DNA from: Sulfuritalea sp. | GTDB taxonomy: Bacteria > Pseudomonadota > Gammaproteobacteria > Burkholderiales > Rhodocyclaceae | Direction of reading: 5' to 3' | DNA length: 64,000 nt | Assembly: GCA_016710465.1 (NCBI GenBank) | Contig: JADJVS010000015.1 | Span: 372,001-436,000 of the forward strand | In this document: piece by piece, positions 9,723 through 17,796 of the stretch | Layout: every line of letters starts with the position of its first letter | Numbering within the stretch: the first letter of the stretch is position 1 | Translations under genes and position numbers: made by a program | Notes under the pieces: generated by a model | What the model saw: the letters and a program-made list of their open reading frames with translations, nothing else | Database searches by the model: none | What the model was told of the DNA's origin: nothing

Positions 9723-9746
9723 AAGAGTCGGCGCTGACGATACGGC
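9723..9746 (+). repeat. Dispersed motif, copy 3 (just after purL)
   Basis: The exact core AAGAGTCGGCGC then TGACGATACGGC, starting nine bases after the purL stop codon and ten bases before the terminator hairpin. Confidence 0.85.
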
Positions 9747-9756
9747 GCGCAAACGA

Positions 9757-9784
9757 AAACGGGAGCCTTGGCTCCCGTTTCTTT
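9757..9784. terminator. Intrinsic terminator between purL and the repeat-protein gene
   Basis: A perfect 10-bp stem AAACGGGAGC / GCTCCCGTTT with loop CTTG, followed by a T-rich run. The A-run on the other side allows it to work in both directions, for purL and for the convergent gene ending at 9802. Confidence 0.85.
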
Positions 9785-9801
9785 ATTCCCGGAACGCAAG
9801 T

Positions 9802-10539
9802 CTAGGTCGGGGAACTGCTTATGACAGGTTTCTCGACAACCAAAGGCGGCAATTGTTGCTGCTGTTCCTGCTGTTGCTGCTGGACGGCTTGTGTAGCCGT
9901 AGCTATCTGCGTCGCCAGGCCCGGAGTTGCTGCCGCAACCGCCTGGTTGTTTGCCGATAACTGGGCATTGGCCTGGGTTGCGGCGGCGACTGTCGGGGCC
10001 GCTGCGACAACGGTCGGATTGGCGGCAATTTGAGAGGATGCCAAGGCAATTTGTCCGGCAACCGCAGGGGCAGCGGCCATAACCGCTGCATTCGACGCAA
10101 TTGCTGAGGATGACAGGGCAATCTGCGCTGCTAACGCCGGTGATGTGGTGATAATCGAGGGAAGCAATGCAATTCGCGTAGCTGAAATTGCGATCTGAGC
10201 GGCTGCTGCCGGATTCGCTGCAATAACTGCAGGCCGGTTGGCAACGGCAGCCGACGCTTGTGCGCCGGCGGCGGCGGCGCGCGGGTTGGTCTGGGCGACA
10301 AAGCTGGCGGCACGTGCGACCAGACCGGCCAAGGTTGCGGCCTGCGCAGGATTGCCGCCGGAAAGGGTGGTGATCGCTTGCTCGATTTGGGCCGGATTGC
10401 CCGACAGCAGTGCGGCGCGCAGTGCCGGCGGCAGAGCTTGCAGGTCAGCCTGGGTGGCTGCGGCCTGCTGGGCTTGGGAGAGATAGGGGACTGAACCCAG
10501 CGCGATCAGGCTGGCGGCAATCAGCGTCTTGATTTTCAT
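9802..10539 (-). CDS. Secreted alanine-rich protein with 24-residue tandem repeats; function unknown
   Basis: The start at 10539 (MKIKTLIAAS) is chosen because AAGGGA precedes it by about six bases and a signal peptide follows (cleavage expected near SQAQ, residues 21-24). The mature part is almost all Ala, Pro, Gln, Val, Ile, Ser and Asn. Residues 101-219 form five degenerate units of 23-24 residues (starts at 101, 125, 149, 173 and 196) with the pattern P-x-V-I-x-x-x-P-x-x-A-x-Q-I-A, each closing near I-A. A glutamine-rich stretch (220-229) and a short proline-valine tail follow. There are no cysteines and no membrane segment after the signal. Codon use looks less GC-rich than in purL. I recognise no family; a solenoid or surface-exposed polymer-like protein is a guess. 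Confidence 0.7.
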   Translation of the reverse strand: MKIKTLIAASLIALGSVPYLSQAQQAAATQADLQALPPALRAALLSGNPAQIEQAITTLSGGNPAQAATLAGLVARAASFVAQTNPRAAAAGAQASAAVANRPAVIAANPAAAAQIAISATRIALLPSIITTSPALAAQIALSSSAIASNAAVMAAAPAVAGQIALASSQIAANPTVVAAAPTVAAATQANAQLSANNQAVAAATPGLATQIATATQAVQQQQQEQQQQLPPLVVEKPVISSSPT

Positions 10540-10577
10540 GTGTTTTCCCTTCTTTTGAGAGGACATGTCGCGCGAGC

Positions 10578-11378
10578 TTACTCCACCTTGGCCTTGGCGC
10601 GCAATTCGTCGATGTGCTTTTGCACCAGGCGCTGCGTCAGTTGTTGGCCGATCTGGCCCTTGGCTTCGTCGATGCCGGGCAGCTTGAGTTCGCGGGTGTC
10701 TTCGAGCAGGATCACGTGCCAGCCGAAATCGCTCTTGACCGGAGCCTCGGTGAACTTGCCCTTTTCCAGCTTGGTCATTGCGGCCGAGAACGGTGGCACG
10801 AAGGAGGCCGGGTTGGCCCAGCCAAGGTCGCCGCCGCGATCCTTGGAGCCGGGGTCCTTGGAATTCTTGGCCAGGTCGTCGATCTTCTCGCCCTTCTTCA
10901 GCTTCTCGATGATGGCCTTGGCGGCCTCCTCGGTCTCGACCAGAACGTGGCGCGCCTTGTATTCCTTGCTGCCGAGCTTGGCCGTGATTTCGGCGTATTC
11001 CTTCTTGATCTGCTCGTCGGTGACCGGGTGGGTCTTGACGTAGTCATTGAGGTAAGCGCCGATCAGCACGCCCTGGCGCGCGAGGTCGATCTGGCCCTGG
11101 ACCTCGGGCTTCTTGTCGAAGCCCTTCTTCAGCGCCTCTTGCGTCAGCACTTCGCGGCGCACCAGCTCCTCGGTCACGGCCTTGCGCAGTTCCGGCGAAT
11201 CGGGCTGGCCTTGCGCGGCCTGGCCGGCGATCAGGGCGTCGGCGCGCACCTTGGGGATGGCCTTGCCATTCACGGTGGCAAAGGTGTTCGCATCGGCCTT
11301 TTTTTGGGCGAAGGCGGGCGTGGCGGCAAAGGTGGCGGCGAGGCCGATGATGAGGGCGTGGTGGAAAGTGCGATTCAT
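10578..11378 (-). CDS. Periplasmic parvulin-type peptidyl-prolyl isomerase
   Basis: A 266-residue folding factor with a signal peptide ending ATPAFA before QKKADAN. A SurA/PpiD-like helical N-terminal region (about 30-135) is followed by one parvulin domain at about 140-235. Its recognisable strands are KARHVLVETEEAA, GGDLGWANPASFVPPFS and SDFGWHVILLED, then a C-terminal helix. It catalyses cis-trans isomerisation of prolyl bonds and probably escorts outer-membrane proteins. It lies between the repeat protein and bolA on the same strand, in an arrangement often seen near bolA and yciI in Betaproteobacteria. Confidence 0.92.
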   Translation of the reverse strand: MNRTFHHALIIGLAATFAATPAFAQKKADANTFATVNGKAIPKVRADALIAGQAAQGQPDSPELRKAVTEELVRREVLTQEALKKGFDKKPEVQGQIDLARQGVLIGAYLNDYVKTHPVTDEQIKKEYAEITAKLGSKEYKARHVLVETEEAAKAIIEKLKKGEKIDDLAKNSKDPGSKDRGGDLGWANPASFVPPFSAAMTKLEKGKFTEAPVKSDFGWHVILLEDTRELKLPGIDEAKGQIGQQLTQRLVQKHIDELRAKAKVE

Positions 11379-11403
11379 CGTGGTTCCTGAGAGGGAGGGT
11401 GGT

Positions 11404-11667
11404 TCAGAGTTCTTCGGGGGATTTGGCGTTGATGCTGACGGCGTGGATTTCGCGCTTCATCAGCGGACCGAGCGCATCATACACCAGGCGGTGTCTTTCC
11501 ATGGTCCGCCGGCCGGCGAAGCGGGGCGAAACAATGCTCAATCGGTAATGGCCGCCGCCGGATTTTGCCCCGGCATGGCCGGCATGTTTGGCCGAGTCGT
11601 CGATGATCTCAAGCGAGCTCGGTTCCAGCGTCGCGAGGCTGGCGCGCATGGCGTCGATGACGTTCAT
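11404..11667 (-). CDS. bolA: BolA family protein
   Basis: An 87-residue BolA-fold protein. The conserved core is visible: a histidine-rich loop (HAGHAGAKSGGGHYRLSIVS) and the helix and strand around RHRLVYDALGPLMKREIHAVSI. Family members bind Fe-S clusters together with monothiol glutaredoxins and influence iron homeostasis and cell shape. Its ATG overlaps the stop of yciI by four bases, so the two are probably translationally coupled. Whether it is closer to BolA or to IbaG cannot be settled here. Confidence 0.9.
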   Translation of the reverse strand: MNVIDAMRASLATLEPSSLEIIDDSAKHAGHAGAKSGGGHYRLSIVSPRFAGRRTMERHRLVYDALGPLMKREIHAVSINAKSPEEL

Positions 11668-11969
11668 GATTTGGGAAACACCTGCTTGAAAGGGCGCACC
11701 GTGACGTGGGCATAGACGCCGGCGGCGACATAGGGGTCGGCGTCGGCCCAGGCCCGTGCGTCGTCCAGGGAATCGAACTCGGCCACGATCAGACTGCCGG
11801 CGAACCCGGCCGGGCCGGGATCGGGACTGTCGATGGCGGGGCAGGGGCCGGCGAGCGCCAGGCGCCCGGCGGCATCGAGCTCGGTCAGCCGCGCCAGGTG
11901 GGCCGGGCGCGCGGCAAGCCGGCGCTCGATGCTGTCCGGGATGTCTTCGCCGACGATGGCATACAGCAT
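11664..11969 (-). CDS. yciI: YciI-like protein
   Basis: A 101-residue member of the YciI ferredoxin-like fold family. The ATG at 11969 (MLYAIVGED) is preferred over one 18 bases upstream because GGAG precedes it at the right distance and the family starts this way. Conserved features: RPAHLARL (the His-containing helix), AGRLALAGPCP, and the ADADPYVAAGVYAHVTVRPF ending. The family is related to dehydratases and monooxygenases such as YCII; the physiological role is unknown. It sits between yciB and bolA, overlapping bolA by four bases. Confidence 0.88.
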   Translation of the reverse strand: MLYAIVGEDIPDSIERRLAARPAHLARLTELDAAGRLALAGPCPAIDSPDPGPAGFAGSLIVAEFDSLDDARAWADADPYVAAGVYAHVTVRPFKQVFPKS

Positions 11970-11997
11970 GGGATTCTCCGGTGGCAACGACGTGGGA

Positions 11998-12564
11998 TCA
12001 GCCCTTGCCCTGGGCGGGCGGACCGGCTTCTTCCTTTTCTTCGGGGATGTACTTGGCGAGTGCCAGGCCTTGCAGCACGATGAAAACGATCATCAGGCCC
12101 ATGCTGCCGAAGAGCTTGAAACTGACCCAGGTATCGGTGCTGAAGTTGAAGGCCACCCAAAGGTTGAGCACGCCCATCACGGCGAAAAAACCGACCCAGG
12201 CCAAATTCAGGCGGACCCACAGCGGCTCGGGAACCTGCACCTGGGCTTTGAGCATGGCGCGAATCAGGTTCTTGCCGAAGAATTGCGCCGAAGCAAACAG
12301 GGTGACGGCAAACAGCCAGTAGAGCACCGTCGGCTTCCACTTGATGAAGGTTTCGTCACGCAGCAGCAGCGTGGCGCCGCCGAACACCACCACCAGGCCG
12401 AGGCTGACCCAGAGCATGGTGTCGACCTTGCGGTGGCGATGCCAGACCCACGCGATCTGCGCCATGGTTGCGACGATTACCACGCCGGTCGCGATGTAGA
12501 TGTCGAAGACCTTGAAGGCGATAAAAAAAAGGATGACCGGGAAGAGGTCGAAGAGGAATTTCAT
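11998..12564 (-). CDS. yciB: Inner-membrane septation protein A (YciB/IspZ)
   Basis: 188 residues, start MKFLFDLFPVILFF at 12564; an in-frame upstream ATG would add a non-conserved polar leader. Five predicted membrane helices. The conserved first helix (KFLFDLFPVILFFIAFK) and the motif FIKWKPTVLYWLF identify the family. In E. coli YciB affects septation and envelope integrity together with DcrB. The C-terminus is a charged tail. It lies directly upstream of yciI and bolA on the same strand. Confidence 0.93.
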   Translation of the reverse strand: MKFLFDLFPVILFFIAFKVFDIYIATGVVIVATMAQIAWVWHRHRKVDTMLWVSLGLVVVFGGATLLLRDETFIKWKPTVLYWLFAVTLFASAQFFGKNLIRAMLKAQVQVPEPLWVRLNLAWVGFFAVMGVLNLWVAFNFSTDTWVSFKLFGSMGLMIVFIVLQGLALAKYIPEEKEEAGPPAQGKG

Positions 12565-12675
12565 GGGTGGATTGTACCGGGCTAACGCCCATGGCTTCGA
12601 TGGGGAACGGCGCAAAATTAAGCACGTCGCTTTCCTGCCGCGGAGGGCTGCAGAGTCGCCCCCCCACCCCCGTCT

Positions 12676-12689
12676 CCGCCCCGGGGCGG
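12676..12689. other. 14-bp GC palindrome between msrB and yciB
   Basis: CCGCCCCGGGGCGG is a perfect palindrome in the 182-base gap between yciB and msrB. No T-run follows, so it is not a standard intrinsic terminator, though it could slow transcription after msrB. The rest of the gap shows no recognisable site. Confidence 0.35.
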
Positions 12690-12746
12690 GGCTACCAGTC
12701 AGTTCGCTGCGATCAATACCACCAGCGACAAGGCCGGCGTTTCAAG

Positions 12747-13145
12747 TTACTTCTTGTGCTCAAGGTTGATGGAGGCCGAATTTATGCAGTATCTAAGGCC
12801 CGTGGGTGCGGGACCGTCGGGGAAGACGTGGCCCAGGTGGGCATCGCAGCGGCTGCAGACGACCTCGGTACGGCGCATGAAGTGGCTGTTGTCCTCGTTT
12901 TCGGTGACGGCGGCCGAATTCAGCGGCGCGGTGAAGCTGGGCCAGCCGCAGCCCGAGTCGAACTTGCATGCGGATTCGAACAGCGGTTCGCCGCAGGCGA
13001 TGCAGCGGTAGGTGCCGGGGTCCTTGCAGTTCCAGTATTCGCCGGTGAAGGCGCGCTCGGTGCCCTTCTCACGGGCGACGTGGTACTGCATGGGCGTGAG
13101 CTGGGCACGCCATTCGGCTTCGGTTTTCTTGATCTTGTCGCTCAT
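12747..13145 (-). CDS. msrB: Peptide methionine-R-sulfoxide reductase
   Basis: A 132-residue cytosolic repair enzyme that reduces methionine-R-sulfoxide in proteins, using thioredoxin. The zinc-binding pairs are Cys48/Cys51 (CIAC) and Cys97/Cys100 (CSRC). The catalytic cysteine is Cys120 in RYCINS. The substrate-pocket signature GCGWPSF is present. The length is standard for single-domain MsrB, and GGAGGA sits before the ATG. It is divergent from dadA. Confidence 0.96.
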   Translation of the reverse strand: MSDKIKKTEAEWRAQLTPMQYHVAREKGTERAFTGEYWNCKDPGTYRCIACGEPLFESACKFDSGCGWPSFTAPLNSAAVTENEDNSHFMRRTEVVCSRCDAHLGHVFPDGPAPTGLRYCINSASINLEHKK

Positions 13146-13166
13146 GGGTCCTCCGGAGGGGCTGAC

Positions 13167-13185
13167 TATAATTGGGCATATGCCC
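13167..13185 (+). promoter_or_regulatory. dadA promoter: TATAAT -10 followed by a perfect 12-bp palindrome
   Basis: TATAAT at 13167-13172 is followed at once by GGGCATATGCCC (13174-13185), which would cover the transcription start. This is the layout expected of an operator where a bound protein blocks initiation. No -35 is obvious. It lies between the msrB and dadA start codons. Confidence 0.45.
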
Positions 13186-13226
13186 GTTCAGATCAAGCTC
13201 GCCGCAAAAAGGTTCAGCGTCCGTCG

Positions 13227-14483
13227 ATGCACGTGATCGTTCTCGGTGCCGGCGTGGTCGGCGTTACCAGCGCCTGGTACCTGGCGGCGGATGGGCACCA
13301 GGTGACGGTGATCGACCGTCAGCCGATACCCGCGCGGGAAACCAGCTTTGCCAACGGCGGGCAGATTTCGGTGAGCCATGCCGAACCCTGGGCCAATCCC
13401 GGCGCACCGCTGAGGGCGTTGAAATGGATGGGGCGGGAAGACGCGCCCCTGCTCTGGCGCTGGCGCGCCGATCCGGCGCAATGGGCCTGGGGCCTGCGCT
13501 TTCTCGGCCAATGCACGCCGGCGCGGGCGAAGGCCAACATCCGTGCCATCGTCACGCTTGGCCTTGCCAGCCGTGGCGCATTGCAGGCGTTGCGGCACGA
13601 GCTGGCGCTGGAATACGATCAGCTCGAACGCGGCATCCTGCACTTTTATACGGACGCCGGCGAACTCGACCGCGCCTTGCCGCAGGCGGCGCTGATGCGC
13701 GAGTACGGTTGCGAGCGGGTACCGAAGACGGCGGCGGAATGCCTGGCCATCGAACCGGCGCTGGCGGATTCGCGCGCACCGATCGTCGGCGGTACCTACA
13801 CGGCGGGCGATGAGTCCGGCGACGCGCGGCGTTTTACCGAGGCGCTGGCACGGCATGCGGCAGCTCGCGGCGTGGAGTTTCAGCACGAGGCGACGGTTGC
13901 ATCGCTGCTGCGCGACGCCCGGCGGGTGAGCGGCGTGCGGCTGGCTTCGGGTGAAACCCTGACGGCGGATGCTGTTGTCGTTGCGCTCGGCAGCTATTCG
14001 CCGCTGCTGCTGAAGCCCCTGGGTCTGGATTTGCCGGTGTATCCGGCGAAGGGCTACTCGGCGACCCTGCCACTGCCCGATGGCGTCGTGGCACCGACCG
14101 TCAGCCTCACCGACGACGGCAGCAAGCTGGTGATCTCGCGGCTCGGTGACAGGCTGCGCGTTGCCGGCACGGCGGAGTTCAACGGCTACGACACGACGTT
14201 GAACGCGCCGCGTTGCGCGGCTTTGCGCCGCCGCATCATCGAGATATTCCCGTCGCTCGCCGCGGTGGATGGCATCGACTACTGGGCCGGTTTGCGGCCG
14301 TCGACGCCGGGCAATGTACCGGTCATCGACTCGCTGGCGGCACGTGGGTTCGACGGCTTGTGGCTCAACACCGGGCACGGTACGCTGGGCTGGACGCTGG
14401 CCTGCGGCTCGGCGCGACTGCTGGCCGATAGGCTCGCCGGGCGCGATCCGGGGCTCGACGCGGCGCCGTACCACTTCACCTGA
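13227..14483 (+). CDS. dadA: D-amino-acid dehydrogenase, small subunit type
   Basis: A 418-residue FAD flavoprotein of the DAO family that oxidises D-amino acids (typically D-alanine) to 2-oxo acids and feeds electrons to the respiratory chain. The start MHVIVLGAGVVGV at 13227 places the dinucleotide-binding GxGxxG at residues 7-12. Other family marks: ETSFANGGQISVSHAEPWA, the GDARRFTEALA helix, YPAKGYSATLPL, and the C-terminal GTLGWTLACGSARLLADRL. The length is close to E. coli DadA (432). No racemase gene lies beside it. Confidence 0.92.
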   Translation: MHVIVLGAGVVGVTSAWYLAADGHQVTVIDRQPIPARETSFANGGQISVSHAEPWANPGAPLRALKWMGREDAPLLWRWRADPAQWAWGLRFLGQCTPARAKANIRAIVTLGLASRGALQALRHELALEYDQLERGILHFYTDAGELDRALPQAALMREYGCERVPKTAAECLAIEPALADSRAPIVGGTYTAGDESGDARRFTEALARHAAARGVEFQHEATVASLLRDARRVSGVRLASGETLTADAVVVALGSYSPLLLKPLGLDLPVYPAKGYSATLPLPDGVVAPTVSLTDDGSKLVISRLGDRLRVAGTAEFNGYDTTLNAPRCAALRRRIIEIFPSLAAVDGIDYWAGLRPSTPGNVPVIDSLAARGFDGLWLNTGHGTLGWTLACGSARLLADRLAGRDPGLDAAPYHFT

Positions 14484-14485
14484 CC

Positions 14486-14509
14486 CCCGTGGTGCCGGCG
14501 CCGACTGTC
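14486..14509 (-). repeat. Dispersed motif, copy 4 (between dadA and DUF2863 stops)
   Basis: On the minus strand: ACAGTCGGCGC then CGGCACCACGGG. It fills the gap between two convergent stop codons, starting two bases after the dadA stop and touching the DUF2863 stop. Confidence 0.6.
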
Positions 14510-15677
14510 AATGCAGGTGGCGCGGCGCGGCCTCGGTCTGTTCCTCGGGCAACTCGGCGTGCACCGGTTCGCCTTCCGGATTGGGATACAGCGGGGCGCC
14601 GCAGTCGTCGCAGAATTCGACCGGGAAGCGCTGGTCGAGCAGCATCACATTGGGCACGCCGGCTTCGCGCAGCGTGGCTTCGATTTGCGCAGGGATGTCC
14701 TGCTCGTCCTCGTTGTCGAGCAGCGGCCAGACCACGCCATGGACAACGTCGCTGGCATTGCGCAAGGTGAATCCGACGCGGTATTCCTCAAGCTGGCGAT
14801 CATGAAACGGCGCCACCACGGCGCGCAGCTCTGTCGCCGGCTGGGTGAGCACGGTCTGCAGGAAGGCCACGGCGGAACGCAGCGACCAGGGGCGCGAGGC
14901 ACGATCGGCGTCGCGCACGGCGGCATGGAAGGCCAGCACCGGCATGAATTCGAGGGCGCATGCCGGCAGCAGCGGGCGCAAGGCATCGCCGCCCTGCTTG
15001 GCCCACTGGCGGAAGGCTTCGGCGCCGTCGCCGTCGGCTTCCTGCCAGCGGAACATCGGCTTGTCGCGCGGTGCGGCGACGGCGCCGATCAGGTAGCGGG
15101 TATCGGAGAGAAAACTCATCGTTTCCGCAAGCTGGTCGGCATCGATCCTGAGGTTGCGCCCGTGGATGGCGGCCTTCGCCAGCTTTGCCGCGAGCTGCGC
15201 GGTGTCGACATAGTTTTGCGGTAACTGGTCGGGGCTGAACAGCACCTCCGCCAGGGCCAGCCGGGCTTCCCCGGCAAGCACATGGGCCTGCAATTGCACA
15301 CGCAGGGCGTCGACCTGGGGTGCGGGGATCGGTCCCGAAGGAATCTGGAAGCGCGACCAGGCCAGCACGGGGGCGGCAAACATGACCACATCGAACCCGC
15401 CGGGTTCGGCGCCGCGGCGCGACTCGGCGCAACTTTCGACCATGTCAGCCAGTTCGTCGTAGGCGCGTGATTCGGCGCCGTAGAGCTGGTCGAGCACCGC
15501 GATCAGGGCCTCTTCGTTCTTGTCCTCCAGCAGGCGGTCGATATGGGCGGCCAGGCGGGCCTCCCACCAGGCGTCCTCGATGCGGTTCGAGGACTGGCTG
15601 AGGCCGGTGGCCAGCCGCACCAGGAGGTCGGAATCCGGTGTTTGCCGGGCGCGGCGCGGGTGGCGGTTGCGTTTCAT
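14508..15677 (-). CDS. DUF2863 family protein
   Basis: A 389-residue soluble protein matching the betaproteobacterial DUF2863 family in length and layout: a basic N-terminus (MKRNRHPRRAR), a helical first half (RIEDAWWEARLAAHIDRLL), and a conserved C-terminal part with FPVEFCDDCGAPLYPNPEGE. The CDDC pair suggests a small zinc knuckle or redox pair near the end. No signal peptide or membrane segment is visible. The role is unknown. It is convergent with dadA and divergent from the phosphate-transport gene pair. Confidence 0.7.
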   Translation of the reverse strand: MKRNRHPRRARQTPDSDLLVRLATGLSQSSNRIEDAWWEARLAAHIDRLLEDKNEEALIAVLDQLYGAESRAYDELADMVESCAESRRGAEPGGFDVVMFAAPVLAWSRFQIPSGPIPAPQVDALRVQLQAHVLAGEARLALAEVLFSPDQLPQNYVDTAQLAAKLAKAAIHGRNLRIDADQLAETMSFLSDTRYLIGAVAAPRDKPMFRWQEADGDGAEAFRQWAKQGGDALRPLLPACALEFMPVLAFHAAVRDADRASRPWSLRSAVAFLQTVLTQPATELRAVVAPFHDRQLEEYRVGFTLRNASDVVHGVVWPLLDNEDEQDIPAQIEATLREAGVPNVMLLDQRFPVEFCDDCGAPLYPNPEGEPVHAELPEEQTEAAPRHLH

Positions 15678-15763
15678 TGGATAGGCTGGCGGTTGCCAAC
15701 GGCGAGACGGCGGACCGCGATTTTAGCAGCAGGCCATTGGCGCGGCTTGCTGGCCTAAGCTGG

Positions 15764-15769
15764 TAAAAT
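15764..15769 (+). promoter_or_regulatory. Probable -10 box of the DUF47-pit transcription unit
   Basis: TAAAAT lies 30 bases before the DUF47 ATG, in the gap left by the divergent DUF2863 gene. No convincing -35 or Pho box is visible upstream. Confidence 0.4.
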
Positions 15770-15799
15770 TCGCGCGTTTTTTCCCCGTGGCGGTGCCCC

Positions 15800-16438
15800 A
15801 TGTTTTCCAAGCTGATGCCGAAGGAAGCGAAGTTCTTCGATCTGTTCAACGCGCACGCGGATTTGATCGTCAAGGGCGGCAGGCATCTGTCGGCGCTGGT
15901 GGCGGACCTGGCCCGCGGGCCCGAAGCCCTGGCGCAGCATGTGCAGGCCATCGACGAGATCGAAACCTCGGCCGACAAGATCACCCACGAGACGATCGCG
16001 CTGCTGCACACCTCGTTCAACACGCCGCTCGACCGCGACGAGATCCACCAGTTGATCATGCGCATGGACGACATCCTCGACCTGATCCAGGATTTCGCCG
16101 AGGCCATGTACCTCTATGACATCCGCCAGTTGACGCCCGAGGCGCGCCAGCTTTCCGACATCGTTTCCTCGTGCTGCGAACGCGTGCGCTCATCGGTGAT
16201 CCTGCTCAACAAGATGGACAACGCGCCGGCCATGCTCAAGCTGTGCCGCGAGATCGACCAGCTCGAGTCCGACGCCGATCGCGCCATGCGCACGGGCATC
16301 ACCAAGCTGTTCCGCGAGGAGGCGGATGTCCGCCAGTTGATCAAGATGAAGGGCATCTACGAGCTCCTCGAGTCGGTCACCGACCGCTGCGAGGACGTCG
16401 CCAACATCGTCGAGGGCATCATCCTCGAAAACTCCTGA
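15800..16438 (+). CDS. DUF47 (PhoU-like) phosphate transport regulator
   Basis: A 212-residue all-helical cytosolic protein of the DUF47/Pit-accessory family, related to PhoU. Conserved pieces: a metal-binding-type ETSADKITHETI, RDEIHQLIMRMDDILDLIQDFAEAM, and the second-repeat equivalent REIDQLESDADRAM with VTDRCEDVANIVEGI. Such proteins are encoded next to Pit permeases and are thought to control them. The pit gene starts 15 bases downstream, supporting co-transcription. Confidence 0.9.
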   Translation: MFSKLMPKEAKFFDLFNAHADLIVKGGRHLSALVADLARGPEALAQHVQAIDEIETSADKITHETIALLHTSFNTPLDRDEIHQLIMRMDDILDLIQDFAEAMYLYDIRQLTPEARQLSDIVSSCCERVRSSVILLNKMDNAPAMLKLCREIDQLESDADRAMRTGITKLFREEADVRQLIKMKGIYELLESVTDRCEDVANIVEGIILENS

Positions 16439-16453
16439 TCGGCCGCCAAAGCC

Positions 16454-17461
16454 ATGCAAGCGGTCGAGATGAGCCTGACGGTGATCGTGGTGCTGGTGCT
16501 GCTGGCACTGGCCTTCGATTTCATGAACGGCTTCCACGACGCGGCGAATTCGATCGCCACCGTGGTGTCGACCGGGGTGCTGAAGCCGCAACAGGCGGTG
16601 GCCTGGGCGGCGTTTTTCAACGTCGCGGCGGTCCTGGTCTTTCAGCTCAAGGTGGCCACCACCATAGGCAAGGGCACCATCGATCCGGCGATCGTCGACC
16701 ACTACGTGGTCTTCGGCGCGTTGATCGGCGCCATCGCGTGGAACGTCATCACCTGGTACTACGGCATCCCGTCGAGTTCCTCGCACGCCCTGATCGGCGG
16801 CCTGGCCGGCGCGGCCATCGCCAAGGCCGGCACGGGTTCGCTGGTGTGGTCGGGAATCGGCAAGGTGGTGGCCTTCATCCTGGTCGCCCCGGCGCTGGGC
16901 TTCCTCCTCGGCGGCCTGCTGATGGTCATCGTCGCCTGGCTGGCGAACCGCACCACGCCACGCAAGGTCGACAAATCCTTCCGCCGCCTGCAACTGGTAT
17001 CGGCCGCGCTGTATAGCCTCGGCCACGGCGGCAACGACGCGCAGAAGACCATTGGCATCATCTGGATGCTGCTGCTCGCGGCGGGCATCACCAAGACCGG
17101 CGAGTCCGTACCGAACTGGGTGATTTTTTCCTGCTATACGGCGATGGGCCTTGGCACCATGTTTGGTGGCTGGCGCATCGTCAAGACCATGGGACAGCGC
17201 ATCACCAAGCTGCGTCCGGTCGGCGGCTTCTGCGCCGAAACCGGCGGGGCGATCACCTTGTTCATGGCCACCGGCCTGGGTATTCCGGTATCCACGACGC
17301 ACACCATCACCGGCGCCATCGTCGGCGTTGGCACCTCGCGCGGGCCGAGCAACGTGCGCTGGGGCGTGGCGGGCGGCATTGTCTGGGCCTGGGTGCTGAC
17401 CATTCCGGCCAGCGCCCTGATCGCGGCGATGGCCTTCTGGATCGGCCGTCTGGTTTTGTGA
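16454..17461 (+). CDS. pit: Low-affinity inorganic phosphate transporter, PiT family
   Basis: A 335-residue inner-membrane carrier importing phosphate (as a metal-phosphate complex) driven by the proton gradient. The two inverted PiT signatures are clear: FDFMNGFHDAANSIATVVSTGVL near the N-terminus and YSLGHGGNDAQKTIGII in the middle. The second-half loop IPVSTTHTITGAIVGVG matches the IPSSSSHALIGGLAGA of the first half. About ten membrane helices. Its TGA overlaps the GTG start of the next gene, so it leads a chain of coupled genes. Confidence 0.95.
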   Translation: MQAVEMSLTVIVVLVLLALAFDFMNGFHDAANSIATVVSTGVLKPQQAVAWAAFFNVAAVLVFQLKVATTIGKGTIDPAIVDHYVVFGALIGAIAWNVITWYYGIPSSSSHALIGGLAGAAIAKAGTGSLVWSGIGKVVAFILVAPALGFLLGGLLMVIVAWLANRTTPRKVDKSFRRLQLVSAALYSLGHGGNDAQKTIGIIWMLLLAAGITKTGESVPNWVIFSCYTAMGLGTMFGGWRIVKTMGQRITKLRPVGGFCAETGGAITLFMATGLGIPVSTTHTITGAIVGVGTSRGPSNVRWGVAGGIVWAWVLTIPASALIAAMAFWIGRLVL

Positions 17462-17796
17462 GCCCCTGCCAGTCCTGCGGCGCCTGCTGCGCCAGCTATC
17501 GCGTGTCCTTTCCCTGTTACGAAGTCGATGACCTGCCCGGTGGACAGGTGCCCGCGACGCTGGTCGAATCGATCGGCCCCCACCTGGTCTGCATGCGCGG
17601 CACGGCCGGCGCACCGGTGCGCTGCGTCGCCTTGCGCGGCACGGTCGGGCAATCCGTATCCTGCGCGATCTATGAGTTCCGGCCAGGCGCCTGCCGCGAA
17701 TTCGCCCCGCTGGCGGCCCTCGGTCGCGGCGACGAGGTCTGCGACGAGGCGCGGCGGCGCCACGGCCTGGCGCCGCTCCTGATCGCCGCCGCATGA
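17458..17796 (+). CDS. YkgJ-type cysteine-cluster protein
   Basis: A 112-residue protein starting with GTG inside the pit stop (GTGA). The N-terminal CQSCGACC cluster followed by CYEVDD, and later cysteines in VRCVAL, SCAIYEFRPGACREF and EVCDEA, match the zinc/iron-chelating YkgJ (CxxCxxCC) family. Members are thought to bind Fe-S or zinc; their function is unknown. It is sandwiched between pit and an EamA exporter gene with four-base overlaps on both sides. Confidence 0.8.
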   Translation: MSPCQSCGACCASYRVSFPCYEVDDLPGGQVPATLVESIGPHLVCMRGTAGAPVRCVALRGTVGQSVSCAIYEFRPGACREFAPLAALGRGDEVCDEARRRHGLAPLLIAAA

